64,000 nucleotides of DNA from JAGQRJ01 sp041402045 (lineage in GTDB: Bacteria > Planctomycetota > J058), in contig JAWKSZ010000037.1 of the NCBI GenBank assembly GCA_041402045.1, positions 12,747 to 76,746 on the forward strand. Reading direction: 5' to 3'. Below, piece after piece: positions 25,250 through 33,731 of the stretch; positions within the stretch are counted from its first letter, which is position 1; each line of letters begins with the position of its first letter. A model generated the notes under the pieces. It worked only from the letters and a program-made list of their open reading frames with translations. It was not told the DNA's origin and did not search any database. The translations under genes and the position numbers were made by a program.

Positions 25250-26155
25250 ATGCGCCGCGCCATCCTCTGCTTCGTCCTGCCGCTGCTCGCGGCCTGCTCG
25301 TCGCCCCCGCCCCCGCCCCCCGTGGTCGCCCTGCTCACCGACTTCGGCGAGCAGGACGACGCGGTCGGGCTCATGCGCGGCGTGATCCTGAGCCTCGCGC
25401 CGCAGGTCCAGCTCGTGGACCTCACCCACCAGGCGCCGCGCTTCGACGTCGCCGCCGCCGCGCGGCTCCTGCTCGAGGCGCCCTCGGTCTACCCCCCGGG
25501 CACCGTGTTCGTCGTCGTCGTCGACCCCGGGGTCGGCACGGCGCGCCGCGCCGTCGTCGCCCGCCTCGACGGCGGGTCCCTGGTCGTAGCCCCGGACAAC
25601 GGCGTGCTGACCCTGCTCCTCGCCGAGCAGCAGCAGGCCGAGGTGCGCGAGCTCACGAACCCCGAGCTGGTGCGCAAGGAGCCCAGCGCGACCTTCCACG
25701 GGCGCGACGTGTTCGCCCCCGCCGCGGGGCACCTGGCGGCGGGACGTCCCTTCGCGGACGTGGGCCCGCTGATCCGGGACTACGTCACCCTCGAGCTCGC
25801 GCGGCCCGAGCAGCGGGACGGCGTGCTCCTGGGCGAGGTGCTCGCGATCGACCGGCCCTTCGGCAACGTGTGGACCAACCTCCCCGGGGACTGGCTGACC
25901 CGGCACGACCTCGACCGCGCGTTCGAGGTCCGCCTGGGCGAACAGACCCTGCAGGTCCCCTTCGTGCGCACCTTCGGGGACGTCCCCGAAGGCGAGTCGC
26001 TGCTCTACGTGAACAGCCGCGGGACCCTGGCCCTGGCCCTGAACCGCGGGGACTTCGCCGCGAGCCGTGGGGTCGCGGTCGGCGCGCCGGTGCGGGTGCT
26101 CGTCTCGCCCGCCGCCGCCGAGCGCGACGAGCACGACCCCCCGCGCGCGGACTAG
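25250..26155 (+). CDS. SAM hydroxide adenosyltransferase (DUF62) with a lipoprotein signal
   Basis: A 301-residue protein of the SAM-hydrolase/fluorinase superfamily, whose members split S-adenosylmethionine into adenosine and methionine using water. Family motifs are VALLTDFGEQDDAVGLMRGV (N-terminal Asp), VDLTHQAPRFDVAAAARLL, VFVVVVDPGVGTARRAVVAR, LVVAPDNGVLTLLL and FHGRDVFAPAAGHLA. The C-terminal beta domain includes AIDRPFGNVWTNLP and LLYVNSRGTLALALNRGDFA. The first 18 residues (MRRAILCFVLPLLAACSS) form a lipoprotein signal with lipobox LAAC, so the enzyme should be anchored outside the cytoplasm, where SAM is not expected. The ATG has a GGAGG site 4 nt upstream. The stop overlaps the convergent VOC gene stop (CTAG). 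Confidence 0.88.
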   Translation: MRRAILCFVLPLLAACSSPPPPPPVVALLTDFGEQDDAVGLMRGVILSLAPQVQLVDLTHQAPRFDVAAAARLLLEAPSVYPPGTVFVVVVDPGVGTARRAVVARLDGGSLVVAPDNGVLTLLLAEQQQAEVRELTNPELVRKEPSATFHGRDVFAPAAGHLAAGRPFADVGPLIRDYVTLELARPEQRDGVLLGEVLAIDRPFGNVWTNLPGDWLTRHDLDRAFEVRLGEQTLQVPFVRTFGDVPEGESLLYVNSRGTLALALNRGDFAASRGVAVGAPVRVLVSPAAAERDEHDPPRAD

Positions 26156-26553
26156 ACGCCGGCGCTCCAGGGGGTGCCCACGTAGATCGGGAGCCCAGTG
26201 GGCTCGTTGGCGAAGAAGCCGCGGGTGCCGAAGGACGTGTCGACCACGTCGTTGGGCAAGGCCGCGCCGCGGCCGCGAGCGTCGGCCAGCAGCTGCTCCG
26301 GGTCCTGGCTGTGGAAGCAGAGCCAGGCCGCGCCCTGCTCGACCGCCGCCTCGGGGGTGACCTCCTCGCAGGTCACGATCAACTGCGCGTCCCCCAGGGA
26401 GAAGAACGCCCCCTGCTGCACGTCGCCGGGCTGGCCGAAGCGCAGCCCCTCGTCGCGACCCAGGAGCCCGCGGTAGAAGCGCACGGCCTCCTCGAACTTC
26501 TCCGGAGTGGCGCACACCACGCGCACTGCCAAGAACTTCTCGATCTCGCTCAC
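26152..26553 (-). CDS. VOC-superfamily (glyoxalase-like) protein
   Basis: A 133-residue single-domain vicinal-oxygen-chelate protein with the paired beta-alpha-beta-beta-beta layout: VRVVCATPEKFEEAVRFYRG, then GLRFGQPGDVQQGAFFSLG, and AAWLCFHSQDPEQLLADARG. The metal ligands of true glyoxalases (an early His and a late Glu) are not obvious, so enzymatic activity is uncertain. The GTG start overlaps the holB stop by GTGA, so it is the last gene of an EcsC-like, holB, VOC operon. Its stop codon shares the four bases CTAG with the stop of the convergent SAM-hydrolase gene. Confidence 0.78.
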   Translation of the reverse strand: MSEIEKFLAVRVVCATPEKFEEAVRFYRGLLGRDEGLRFGQPGDVQQGAFFSLGDAQLIVTCEEVTPEAAVEQGAAWLCFHSQDPEQLLADARGRGAALPNDVVDTSFGTRGFFANEPTGLPIYVGTPWSAGV

Positions 26554-27572
26554 ACGTCGCCTCCGCGTCCGGACAGGGTCGCGCCTACGTCGAGCACCAG
26601 CCCCTCCAGCACCAGGGTCGGGTTGATCATCGTCAGGACCTCCTCGCCGGCGAGGGTGATCCGCTCCAGGGCGCGCTCCAGCCGCCGCGAGGGCAGGGCC
26701 GCGAGGCGCTCCAGGGTCTGAGCCTCAGCCCCGCTCAGCCGCGGGACCTGGGCGCCGCGGCCCAGCACCAGCGCGTCGCGCAGCACGTGGGAGAGCACCC
26801 GGAACAGCGTCAGCAGCCGCCCGCGGCGGCTGGGCGCGTCGCTTCCCGCGGCGTCGACGAAGCCGGCGAGGGTGTCGACCCAGCTCATCGAGTCGCGGTA
26901 GGCCTCGCCGTCGGCCAGAGCCTGCGACGCGCGGCCCGCGAGCTCGCCGAGCTCGAGGGCCTCCTCGGCCAGGGCCACCCCCGGGCGCCCCCCGCTCCAG
27001 GCCGCCCGGGCACGGACCTCGTCGGCGGGCACCCCCTGGGCGCGGAGCACCTCCTCGACCTCGGGCAGGCTCAAGGGCTCGAGCTCGATCACCTGGCAGC
27101 GCGAAGCGATCGTGGTCAGCACCTCGTCCACGGCGCGGGCCACGAGGATCACCAGGGTCCGGGGCGAGGGCTCCTCGAGCCCCTTGAGCAGCGCGTTCTG
27201 CGCGTCCTCGCCCAGGCCGCTGGCGGGCTCGAACACGAACGCGCGCCCGTGACCCTCGACCGGAGCCTTGGACATTTCGACGAGGGTCTCGCGCACCTGC
27301 TCGATCGAGATCGACTGCTTGTCCTCGGCGGGCTCTATGGGGACCACGTCGGCGTGGGTCCCCCGCAGGACCCGCCGCCCGGCGGCGCCGGTGCCGCCCT
27401 CGGGGTCCACGAAGGCCCGGGCCAGCTCCCGCGCGAACAACGTGCGCCCGACCCCCTCGCGCCCGACGAGGAGCACCGAGCCCACCAGGCGCCCGGCCTC
27501 CAGCGCGCGCAGCGCGCGCTGCTTGGCCCGGGGGTGCCCTACGACCGGGGCGAACAGGGGCGGGGCGTCCAT
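26550..27572 (-). CDS. holB: DNA polymerase III delta-prime subunit (HolB-like)
   Basis: A 340-residue clamp-loader subunit of the AAA+ family. The P-loop is degenerate, GREGVGRT (residues about 38-45), with Arg instead of the catalytic Lys, in keeping with delta-prime not hydrolysing ATP. Other signatures are ISIEQVRETLVEMSKAPVEG, GRAFVFEPASGLGEDAQNAL, LLKGLEEPS and the SRC arginine-finger motif (IASRCQVIELEPL). The zinc-binding cysteines of DnaX and E. coli delta-prime are absent. The C-terminal third is helical. It is preceded by the EcsC-like gene with a 4-nt gap. Confidence 0.85.
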   Translation of the reverse strand: MDAPPLFAPVVGHPRAKQRALRALEAGRLVGSVLLVGREGVGRTLFARELARAFVDPEGGTGAAGRRVLRGTHADVVPIEPAEDKQSISIEQVRETLVEMSKAPVEGHGRAFVFEPASGLGEDAQNALLKGLEEPSPRTLVILVARAVDEVLTTIASRCQVIELEPLSLPEVEEVLRAQGVPADEVRARAAWSGGRPGVALAEEALELGELAGRASQALADGEAYRDSMSWVDTLAGFVDAAGSDAPSRRGRLLTLFRVLSHVLRDALVLGRGAQVPRLSGAEAQTLERLAALPSRRLERALERITLAGEEVLTMINPTLVLEGLVLDVGATLSGRGGDV

Positions 27573-27576
27573 GGCG

Positions 27577-29655
27577 CTATCCTCGGGGCTCGAAGCGGCG
27601 CATGAGCCAGCGCAGGCGGTAGGCCATGACCGCGGTGCGCGTGGTGGTCGCCGTGTAGTGGAAGTTCAGCCCTGCGCCCACCGCGCCCCCCAGGATCGGG
27701 ATCACCTGCAGCAGCTTCTGGCGCAGGAGCCTGAGCGCGGCGCGGGCCGCCGCGGCGTGCACCGCGAGGGCGGTGTTGCCGGTGAGGTGCTTGTGCAGCA
27801 CCTGCTCCAGGGCCTCGTGGTCGTGCATGGAGTCGGGGGTCGCGAGCTGGGACAGCGCCTCCGCGCCTCCGGCGAGGATCGCCAGGGCCAGATCGCGCTC
27901 CTCCGGCCGCTCGGGGTCGAAGCCGTAGACCGTGGCGATCGCCGCGATCGCGTTTAGGTTGACGAGGATCAGCACCGGGAGGTCCACCAGGAGCAGGGTC
28001 GGCCCGCCGAGCCCGCAGCCGAAGCCTTCGAGCGCCGCCGCCACGCGGTTCTCGCGGGTGATCGCCCAGGCGACCTCGTCCAGCAGCTCGAGCTTCGCGT
28101 CCCGCAGGCGCTCGAGGGAGCGCAGCGCGGGGTCGCGCCGGGCGAGCTCTGCCAGGATCCGGTCCCGGCGCAGGAGCGAGCCCGCGCCGCCGTGGGCCAC
28201 CCGCAGCGCATTCTCCACCGCCGCGGTCGCGCTGCGCACCAGCCCCTGCGGCGCGGCAGAGCCGACCAGGTCGCCCAGGGTCTTGGAGAGGTTCGAGAGC
28301 AGCCAGCCGTCGCCGTGCTCCAGATACTCCAGGACCTCGCGGTAGGCCCCGCGCTCGTAGTCGTCGAGCCCGCCCAGGGAGTCGCAGTGAGCGCGGAAGG
28401 CGTCGACCCGCGCCTCGAGATCCACCGTCTCGCGGTAGACCCCGAACAGCTCGCTCACGCTCACGTCGGCGGGGATCCCCGCCGCTTGGATCGCGCGCTC
28501 GAGGTCCGGGTGGTCCGGGCTGCGCTCGACCACCGCCTGCACCAGGGCCCGCGCCGCCCGCGGGCCGTGGAGCCCCGCCAGGTAGAGCCCGGCCAGGAAG
28601 TAGAGCCCCCACTCGACCTCGGGGCGCAGCTCCTCCTCGTCCTCGATCCGCGCGCGCCCCAGACTCAAGGCGCGCTCGATCCGCGGCTCGGCCTCGCCGA
28701 AACGCCACTCCGCCAGCGCCTTGACCAGGAACATCTCGCAACTGCGCTGCGCGACCTCGAGGGACCCCGCCCGGGTGCGCTCGAGCACCGCGCGCTGGAG
28801 GTCGGCGGTGCTCAGCGCTTTGGCCTGGGCGTAGAGCACCTCGTAGGGGTAGTCGAAGCAGTCCCGGGCCACGAACTCGTCGCAGCGCACCGCCTCGTCC
28901 GGGCTCAGGAGCTTGACCTCGTCGCCCGCCAGCACCCCGCGCACGTGGTCTCGCGCGCGCAGGTCGACGAACTCGCCCGCGACGTAGGCCCGGGCCAGAA
29001 CGAGCGCCAGCCCGGTCAGCTCGGGAGGCCGCGTCTCGCGGTAGCGCTCGAGGGCGCGCTCGACGTTGGGCAGGGGCGGTCCCAGATACCAGGGGTCGAG
29101 GGCCGCGACGAGCTTGAGCTCCGCGAGCAGCACCGCCAACGGGGCGTTCCCCCGGGCCAGGGCTTGTTGGGCCTGCTCCTCGGCGGCCTCGGGCTCGACG
29201 TGCCGGATCAGCTCGTAGGCGAAGGCGTGGCTGGGCACGAACAGCGCGCGCTCGCGGTGCCGGCGCCCCTCCTGGGCGTAGCTCGCGTCGGGGTGTGGGA
29301 GCCCGGTGTGCTCCAGGCGGCCGGCGAGGATCGCCAGGCGGTAGGCGTCGTCGTCGACGCGCCCCTGCCTCGCGTAGCCCGCGGCCAGCCGCAGCGCGAG
29401 CCCGACCACGAGGGGGTCGTGCAGGTTGTCGGTGACCTTGGCCACGGCGGTGTGAATGTTCGGCTGCGGCCGGCCGGCCCACCACGGGTCGAGCCGCGCG
29501 ACGAGGGCCATCTCCGCGCAGCGCACGGCTTCGCTCACCCGCTCCAGGTCCGGCGCTGCCGCGGCCAGCACGCGGTCCAGGTCCTGGAGGAACTGCTCCG
29601 GGTGCCCCAGGGCCTGCTGTTTGGCCTCGGCGTAGATCTCGGCGTAGCCCTTCAC
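27577..29655 (-). CDS. Large helical protein with a C-terminal EcsC-like domain
   Basis: A 692-residue protein with no export signal. Residues 1-430 are alpha-helical repeats: VRCAEMALVARLDPWWAGRP and LAELKLVAALDPWYLGPPLP are two copies of a motif that recurs in each repeat, and DEFVARDCFDYPYEVLYAQA belongs to the same series. The C-terminal 220 residues resemble the EcsC family: a hydrophobic stretch (LLLVDLPVLILVNLNAIAAI), then ILGGAVGAGLNFHYTATTTR and TAVMAYRLRWLMRRFEP at the end. EcsC is a Bacillus protein linked to secretion and protease control; the role here is unknown. The GTG start has weak support from AGGGGG adjacent to it. It is divergent from hslV. Confidence 0.7.
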   Translation of the reverse strand: MKGYAEIYAEAKQQALGHPEQFLQDLDRVLAAAAPDLERVSEAVRCAEMALVARLDPWWAGRPQPNIHTAVAKVTDNLHDPLVVGLALRLAAGYARQGRVDDDAYRLAILAGRLEHTGLPHPDASYAQEGRRHRERALFVPSHAFAYELIRHVEPEAAEEQAQQALARGNAPLAVLLAELKLVAALDPWYLGPPLPNVERALERYRETRPPELTGLALVLARAYVAGEFVDLRARDHVRGVLAGDEVKLLSPDEAVRCDEFVARDCFDYPYEVLYAQAKALSTADLQRAVLERTRAGSLEVAQRSCEMFLVKALAEWRFGEAEPRIERALSLGRARIEDEEELRPEVEWGLYFLAGLYLAGLHGPRAARALVQAVVERSPDHPDLERAIQAAGIPADVSVSELFGVYRETVDLEARVDAFRAHCDSLGGLDDYERGAYREVLEYLEHGDGWLLSNLSKTLGDLVGSAAPQGLVRSATAAVENALRVAHGGAGSLLRRDRILAELARRDPALRSLERLRDAKLELLDEVAWAITRENRVAAALEGFGCGLGGPTLLLVDLPVLILVNLNAIAAIATVYGFDPERPEERDLALAILAGGAEALSQLATPDSMHDHEALEQVLHKHLTGNTALAVHAAAARAALRLLRQKLLQVIPILGGAVGAGLNFHYTATTTRTAVMAYRLRWLMRRFEPRG

Positions 29656-29729
29656 CCCCCTAGTTGAGCACGGGCGCGGAGCGCCGTCTGCCGCACCTCG
29701 CTCGCCCTGGTGAGCCGCGGCGCGGCGGG

Positions 29730-29735
29730 TAGGCT
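29730..29735 (+). promoter_or_regulatory. -10 box (TAGGCT) before a leaderless hslV start
   Basis: TAGGCT is followed by CGGGGGC and the ATG of hslV, a 7-nt gap. The C/G-rich spacer holds no purine-rich ribosome site complementary to the 16S tail. The -35 position has CTGGTG, a poor match. Confidence 0.35.
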
Positions 29736-29742
29736 CGGGGGC

Positions 29743-30282
29743 ATGAAGATTCGCAGCACCACGATCCTCAGCGTGCGCCACCAGGGGAAGGTCGCCCTGG
29801 GCGGCGACGGGCAGGTGACCCTCGGCAACACCGTGGTCAAGCCCAACGCGGTCAAGGTCCGGCGCCTGCGCGGGGGCAAGATCCTGTGCGGCTTCGCCGG
29901 CGGCGCCGCCGACGCCCTGGCCCTGATCGAGCGCTTCGAGGCCAAGCTCGAGGCGCAGAACGCGACCCTCAAGCGCGCCGCGGTCGAGCTCGCCAAGGAC
30001 TGGCGCACCGACCGCGCCCTGCGCCGGCTCGAGGCGCTGATCACCGTCGCCGACGCCGAGACCTCGCTCCTGATCGGGGGCAACGGCGACGTGATCGAGC
30101 CCCAGGACGGCGTGGTCGCGATCGGCTCCGGCGGGCCCTACGCCTCGTCCGCCGCCAAGGCGCTCTTGCGCCACGCGCCCCAGCTCTCCGCGCGGGAGAT
30201 CGTGCAGGCCAGCCTCGAGATCGCAGGGGAGACCTGCATCTACACCAACGGCCAGATCGAGGTCCTGGAGCTGCCCGCGTGA
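29743..30282 (+). CDS. hslV: HslV (ClpQ) protease subunit
   Basis: A 179-residue threonine protease that forms the central two-ring chamber of the HslUV machine. After a five-residue propeptide (MKIRS), TTILSVRHQGKVALGGDGQV aligns with the mature HslV start, so Thr6 is the catalytic nucleophile. Other signatures are VELAKDWRTDRALRRLEALI, GNGDVIEPQDGVVAIGSGGP and EIAGETCIYTNGQIEV. The ATG at 29743 was chosen because it gives this short propeptide. The end overlaps hslU by GTGA. Confidence 0.96.
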   Translation: MKIRSTTILSVRHQGKVALGGDGQVTLGNTVVKPNAVKVRRLRGGKILCGFAGGAADALALIERFEAKLEAQNATLKRAAVELAKDWRTDRALRRLEALITVADAETSLLIGGNGDVIEPQDGVVAIGSGGPYASSAAKALLRHAPQLSAREIVQASLEIAGETCIYTNGQIEVLELPA

Positions 30283-31640
30283 GCCTGGACTTCACCCCCC
30301 GCGAGCTCGTGGGCGAGCTCGACAAGTTCATCGTCGGCCAGCGCGAGGCCAAGCGCGCGGTGAGCATCGCGGTCCGCAATCGCTGGCGTCGCAAGCAGCT
30401 CACGGGCGCGCTCAAGGACGAGGTGCACCCCAAGAACATCATCCTGATCGGCCCCACCGGCGTGGGCAAGACCGAGATCGCGCGTCGCCTGGCCCAGCTC
30501 GTCCGCTCGCCCTTCGTCAAGGTCGAGGCCAGCAAGTTCACCGAGGTCGGCTACGTCGGCCGCGACGTCGAGAGCATCATCCGCGACCTGGTCGAGGCCA
30601 GCCTGGCCCTGGTCAAGCGGGAGATGGCCGCCGACGTGCGCGTGGAGGCCGAGCGCGCCGCCGAGGAGAAGCTGCTCGACCTGCTCGTCCCCCCGGACGA
30701 GCAAGGCGGCGACGCCGAGCGTCGGACGCGCACCCGCGAGCGCTTCCGGGGCATGCTGCGTGAGGGCAAGCTCGACGCGCGTGAGGTCGAGGTCTCGACC
30801 CGGGGCCAGACTCCCACGCCGGCCATGTTCGGGTTCGGCGGTCCTGGGGCGGGGGGGATCCCCGGCGGTCCCGGCGGCCCCGGCGGCGGGGTGGATCTGC
30901 GCCAGCTGTTCGAGCGCCTGGGGGCCGCCAAGCCCGCGCTCAAGACGCTCAAGGTCCCCGACGCCCTGCGCCTGCTCACCGACCAGGAGGCCGAGGCCCG
31001 CATCGACCACGAGAAGGCCAGCGCTCGCGCGGTCGACCGCGCCGAGTCCGACGGGATCGTGTTCCTGGACGAGATCGACAAGATCGCGGTGGGGCAGGAG
31101 CAGGCTGGGCGCCAGGGCGAGGTCAGCCGCCAGGGCGTGCAGCGCGATCTGCTGCCAGTGGTCGAGGGCACCACGGTCCAGACCCGCTACGGCACGGTGA
31201 AGACCGACCACGTGCTGTTCGTGGCCGCCGGCGCCTTCCACCTGGCCAAGCCCTCGGACCTGATCCCTGAGCTCCAGGGCCGCTTCCCGATCCGGGTCGA
31301 GCTCCAGCCCCTGGGCACCGAGGAGTTCAAGCGGATCCTGCTCGAGCCCGAGGCCGCGCTGACCAAGCAATACACCGCGCTCCTGGCCACCGAAGGGGTG
31401 GAGCTGAGCTGGCACCCCGACGGGGTAGCGGCCCTGGCCGAGCTGGCGCGGGAGGTCAACGACCGCACCCAGGACATCGGCGCCCGGCGCCTGCACACCC
31501 TGCTCGAGAAGCTGCTCGAGGAGCTCCTGTTCGAGGGCCCCGACCGCCGCGGGCACACGGTCGAGGTCACCCGCGACTACGTGACCTCGCGCCTGGACGA
31601 GCTGGCTCGAGACGAGGACCTCTCGCGCTTCATCCTGTAA
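30279..31640 (+). CDS. hslU: HslU (ClpY) ATPase subunit
   Basis: A 453-residue AAA+ unfoldase that feeds substrates into HslV. It starts with TPRELVGELDKFIVGQREAK, then Walker A GPTGVGKT near residue 60, the pore loop GYVG in EVGYVGRDVESIIRDL, an intermediate I-domain (about 110-230) with a Gly/Pro-rich stretch (GPGAGGIPGGPGGPGGG), and Walker B IVFLDEIDKI. The C-terminal sequence DLSRFIL is the conserved tail that inserts into HslV to activate it. It is translationally coupled to hslV by GTGA. Confidence 0.97.
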   Translation: MSLDFTPRELVGELDKFIVGQREAKRAVSIAVRNRWRRKQLTGALKDEVHPKNIILIGPTGVGKTEIARRLAQLVRSPFVKVEASKFTEVGYVGRDVESIIRDLVEASLALVKREMAADVRVEAERAAEEKLLDLLVPPDEQGGDAERRTRTRERFRGMLREGKLDAREVEVSTRGQTPTPAMFGFGGPGAGGIPGGPGGPGGGVDLRQLFERLGAAKPALKTLKVPDALRLLTDQEAEARIDHEKASARAVDRAESDGIVFLDEIDKIAVGQEQAGRQGEVSRQGVQRDLLPVVEGTTVQTRYGTVKTDHVLFVAAGAFHLAKPSDLIPELQGRFPIRVELQPLGTEEFKRILLEPEAALTKQYTALLATEGVELSWHPDGVAALAELAREVNDRTQDIGARRLHTLLEKLLEELLFEGPDRRGHTVEVTRDYVTSRLDELARDEDLSRFIL

Positions 31641-31678
31641 CCGTCCCCTCCCGCGTATGGTTCCTCGCGAGAAAGGGG

Positions 31679-31706
31679 TTGTGAGCGGGCGAAGATGGGG
31701 TAAAAC
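31679..31706 (+). promoter_or_regulatory. Sigma-70-type promoter candidate for rpsA (TTGTGA-N16-TAAAAC)
   Basis: TTGTGA (31679-31684) and TAAAAC (31701-31706) are spaced 16 bp apart in the gap after hslU. Transcription would begin near 31713 and give a leader of about 125 nt that includes the hairpin at 31726-31741. A second box, TAGATA at 31828-31833, lies 5 nt before the rpsA ATG and could drive a leaderless transcript. Confidence 0.45.
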
Positions 31707-31725
31707 CCTGTCTTCCAAAACCTTT

Positions 31726-31741
31726 GGGGCCTTTCGGCCCC
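31726..31741 (+). terminator. Leader hairpin GGGGCC-TTTC-GGCCCC upstream of rpsA
   Basis: A perfect 6-bp GC stem with a four-base loop lies between hslU and rpsA. No T-run follows. It could end hslU transcription or act as a leader structure for autogenous control of S1, known in E. coli though with different structures. Confidence 0.4.
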
Positions 31742-31838
31742 CGCTCGTGGCGCGGTCACCCGCCGTCTCCGCGCCGAGCGTGACAACCCACGGACGGCCC
31801 CTGCCCCTCACGGGGCGACGATTGAGATAGATACCGCT

Positions 31839-33566
31839 ATGCCGGTCAACGAATTGGTCAAGAAGTACGACCTGAAGCCCGAGGAGCTGGAGAAGCTCTA
31901 CGCCGAGACCATGGGCGGCGACCCCGAGGGGCGCCTGGAGTCGCTCTACAACGACTCCGTGCAGGACATCCAGAAGGACAAGATCATCTCCGGCCGCGTG
32001 CTGAACATCGTGGGCGAGGACGTGATCGTCGACGTGGGCTACAAGTCGGAGGGCGTCATCCCCATCGACGAGTGGAAGAACCAGGACGAGATCGACATCG
32101 GCGATCGCGTGGACGTCCTGCTCGAGGCCGTGGAGGACGAGTCCGGCCTGATCATGCTCTCCAAGCGCAAGGCGGATCGCCAGAAGGGCTGGGAGCGGGT
32201 CATCGAGGAGTACGGCAAGGGCGACACCGTCAAGGGCAAGGTCACCCGCAAGATCAAGGGCGGCCTGCTGATCGACATCGGCGTGCCGGTCTTCCTGCCT
32301 GCCTCGCAGATCGACATCCGCCGCGTGACGGAGGTCGGCGATTGGATCGGCCGCGACATCGAGTGCAAGATCATCAAGATCGACGAAGCGCGGATGAACA
32401 TCGTCGTCAGCCGGCGCAAGCTGCTCGAGGAAGAGCGCGAGACCAAGAAGAAGGACCTGCTCGAGAAGCTCCACGAGGGCGCGACGGTCGAGGGTCAGGT
32501 CAAGAACCTGGCGGACTTCGGCGCGTTCATCGACCTGGGCGGGATCGACGGCCTCTGCCACATCACCGACATGTCCTGGGGCCGGGTCAACCACCCCTCC
32601 GAGGTGCTCAAGATCAACGACACCGTGCAGGTCAAGGTGCTCAAGATCGACAGCAAGACCGAGCGGATCTCGCTGGGCATCAAGCAGCTCACCGAGTCGC
32701 CCTGGGAGAACATCCAGGCCAAGTACCCCGTGGGCGCCAAGTTCTCGGGCACCGTGGTCAACATCCTCAGCTACGGCGCGTTCGTGAAGCTGGAGGAGGG
32801 CGTCGAGGGTCTGGTCCACGTGAGCGAGATGAGCTGGACCAAGCGCATCAACCACCCCTCCGACGTCGTCCAGATCGGCGACAAGGTCGAGGTCGTGGTG
32901 CTCGACGTGAACCCGCACAAGCAAGAGATCAGCCTCGGCATGAAGCAGATCGAGGTGAACCCCTGGTCGCTGGTGGACGACAAGTATCCTCCCGGCAAGG
33001 AGGTCTCCGGCGTGGTGCGTAACCTCACCAACTACGGCGCCTTCGTCGAGCTGGAGGAGGGCATCGACGGTCTGCTGCACGTCAGCGACCTGAGCTGGAC
33101 CAAGAAGGTCGTGCACCCCTCGGAGGTGCTCGAGAAGGGCCAGGAGGTCAAGGCGGTCGTGATCGCCGTCGACCAGGAGAAGAAGCGGATCGCCCTGGGC
33201 ATGAAGCAGCTCGAGGAGGATCCCTGGGACCGCACGATCCCGAACAAGTATCGGGTGGGCGAGATCGTCGAGGGCGAGGTGACCAAGGTCACCAACTTCG
33301 GCGTGTTCGTCGAGCTCGAGTTCGGCGTCGAGGGCCTGCTGCACGTGAGCGAGCTCGCGGAGCACAAGGTCGAGAACCCAGAGACCGTGGTCCAGCCTGG
33401 CGACCACGTGCACGTGTCGGTGATCAAGGTCGACAGCGACGAGCGCAAGATCGGGCTCTCGCTGCGGCGCGCCCTCGAGGAGGGCGCTCCCGAGCCGACC
33501 CGCGGCACCCCGCGGCCCCCGGCGCCGGAGATCCCCACCGAGGACGACGAGCCCGCCGCCGAGTAG
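31839..33566 (+). CDS. rpsA: Ribosomal protein S1
   Basis: A 575-residue S1 with six consecutive S1 RNA-binding domains: from IISGRVLNIVGEDVIVDVGY (near 49), VKGKVTRKIKGGLLIDIGVP (near 130), VEGQVKNLADFGAFIDLGGI (near 215), FSGTVVNILSYGAFVKLEEG (near 303), VSGVVRNLTNYGAFVELEEG (near 390) and VEGEVTKVTNFGVFVELEFG (near 477). S1 helps mRNA bind the 30S subunit, mainly for structured or SD-poor leaders. This fits the many weak-SD starts in the window. A disordered Pro/Glu tail ends the protein. The sequence just before the ATG lacks a good Shine-Dalgarno. A strong intrinsic terminator follows. Confidence 0.96.
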   Translation: MPVNELVKKYDLKPEELEKLYAETMGGDPEGRLESLYNDSVQDIQKDKIISGRVLNIVGEDVIVDVGYKSEGVIPIDEWKNQDEIDIGDRVDVLLEAVEDESGLIMLSKRKADRQKGWERVIEEYGKGDTVKGKVTRKIKGGLLIDIGVPVFLPASQIDIRRVTEVGDWIGRDIECKIIKIDEARMNIVVSRRKLLEEERETKKKDLLEKLHEGATVEGQVKNLADFGAFIDLGGIDGLCHITDMSWGRVNHPSEVLKINDTVQVKVLKIDSKTERISLGIKQLTESPWENIQAKYPVGAKFSGTVVNILSYGAFVKLEEGVEGLVHVSEMSWTKRINHPSDVVQIGDKVEVVVLDVNPHKQEISLGMKQIEVNPWSLVDDKYPPGKEVSGVVRNLTNYGAFVELEEGIDGLLHVSDLSWTKKVVHPSEVLEKGQEVKAVVIAVDQEKKRIALGMKQLEEDPWDRTIPNKYRVGEIVEGEVTKVTNFGVFVELEFGVEGLLHVSELAEHKVENPETVVQPGDHVHVSVIKVDSDERKIGLSLRRALEEGAPEPTRGTPRPPAPEIPTEDDEPAAE

Positions 33567-33568
33567 GC

Positions 33569-33582
33569 TCACCTCAAGGTGA
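33569..33582. repeat. Small palindrome TCACCT-CA-AGGTGA after rpsA
   Basis: A perfect 6-bp inverted repeat with a 2-nt centre, starting 3 nt after the rpsA stop and preceding the main terminator. Confidence 0.5.
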
Positions 33583-33587
33583 CCCCT

Positions 33588-33627
33588 CGCGACCCCCGAG
33601 CCCCCGCGGCCCGGGGGTCGCGCGTTT
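33588..33627 (+). terminator. Intrinsic terminator of rpsA
   Basis: An 11-bp perfect stem, CGCGACCCCCG (33588-33598) with CGGGGGTCGCG (33612-33622), around a 13-nt loop is followed closely by CGTTTT. This is the best rho-independent terminator in the window. The same stem sequence occurs at 9874-9907. Confidence 0.85.
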
Positions 33628-33677
33628 TGGTTGGCCCTCCAGGCGTGTCCCGGGGCTCGCTTCCCGAGCGCAGCGGG

Positions 33678-33683
33678 TAAACT
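33678..33683 (+). promoter_or_regulatory. -10 box candidate (TAAACT) for the glmS-like gene
   Basis: TAAACT lies 48 nt before the ATG of the glmS-like gene, downstream of the rpsA terminator. No convincing -35 box is present 16-18 bp upstream. Confidence 0.3.
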
Positions 33684-33731
33684 CAGGCTCCTCTCCACCG
33701 GCGGGGCGCTGACCCCCTGCGAGGCTCTTCT

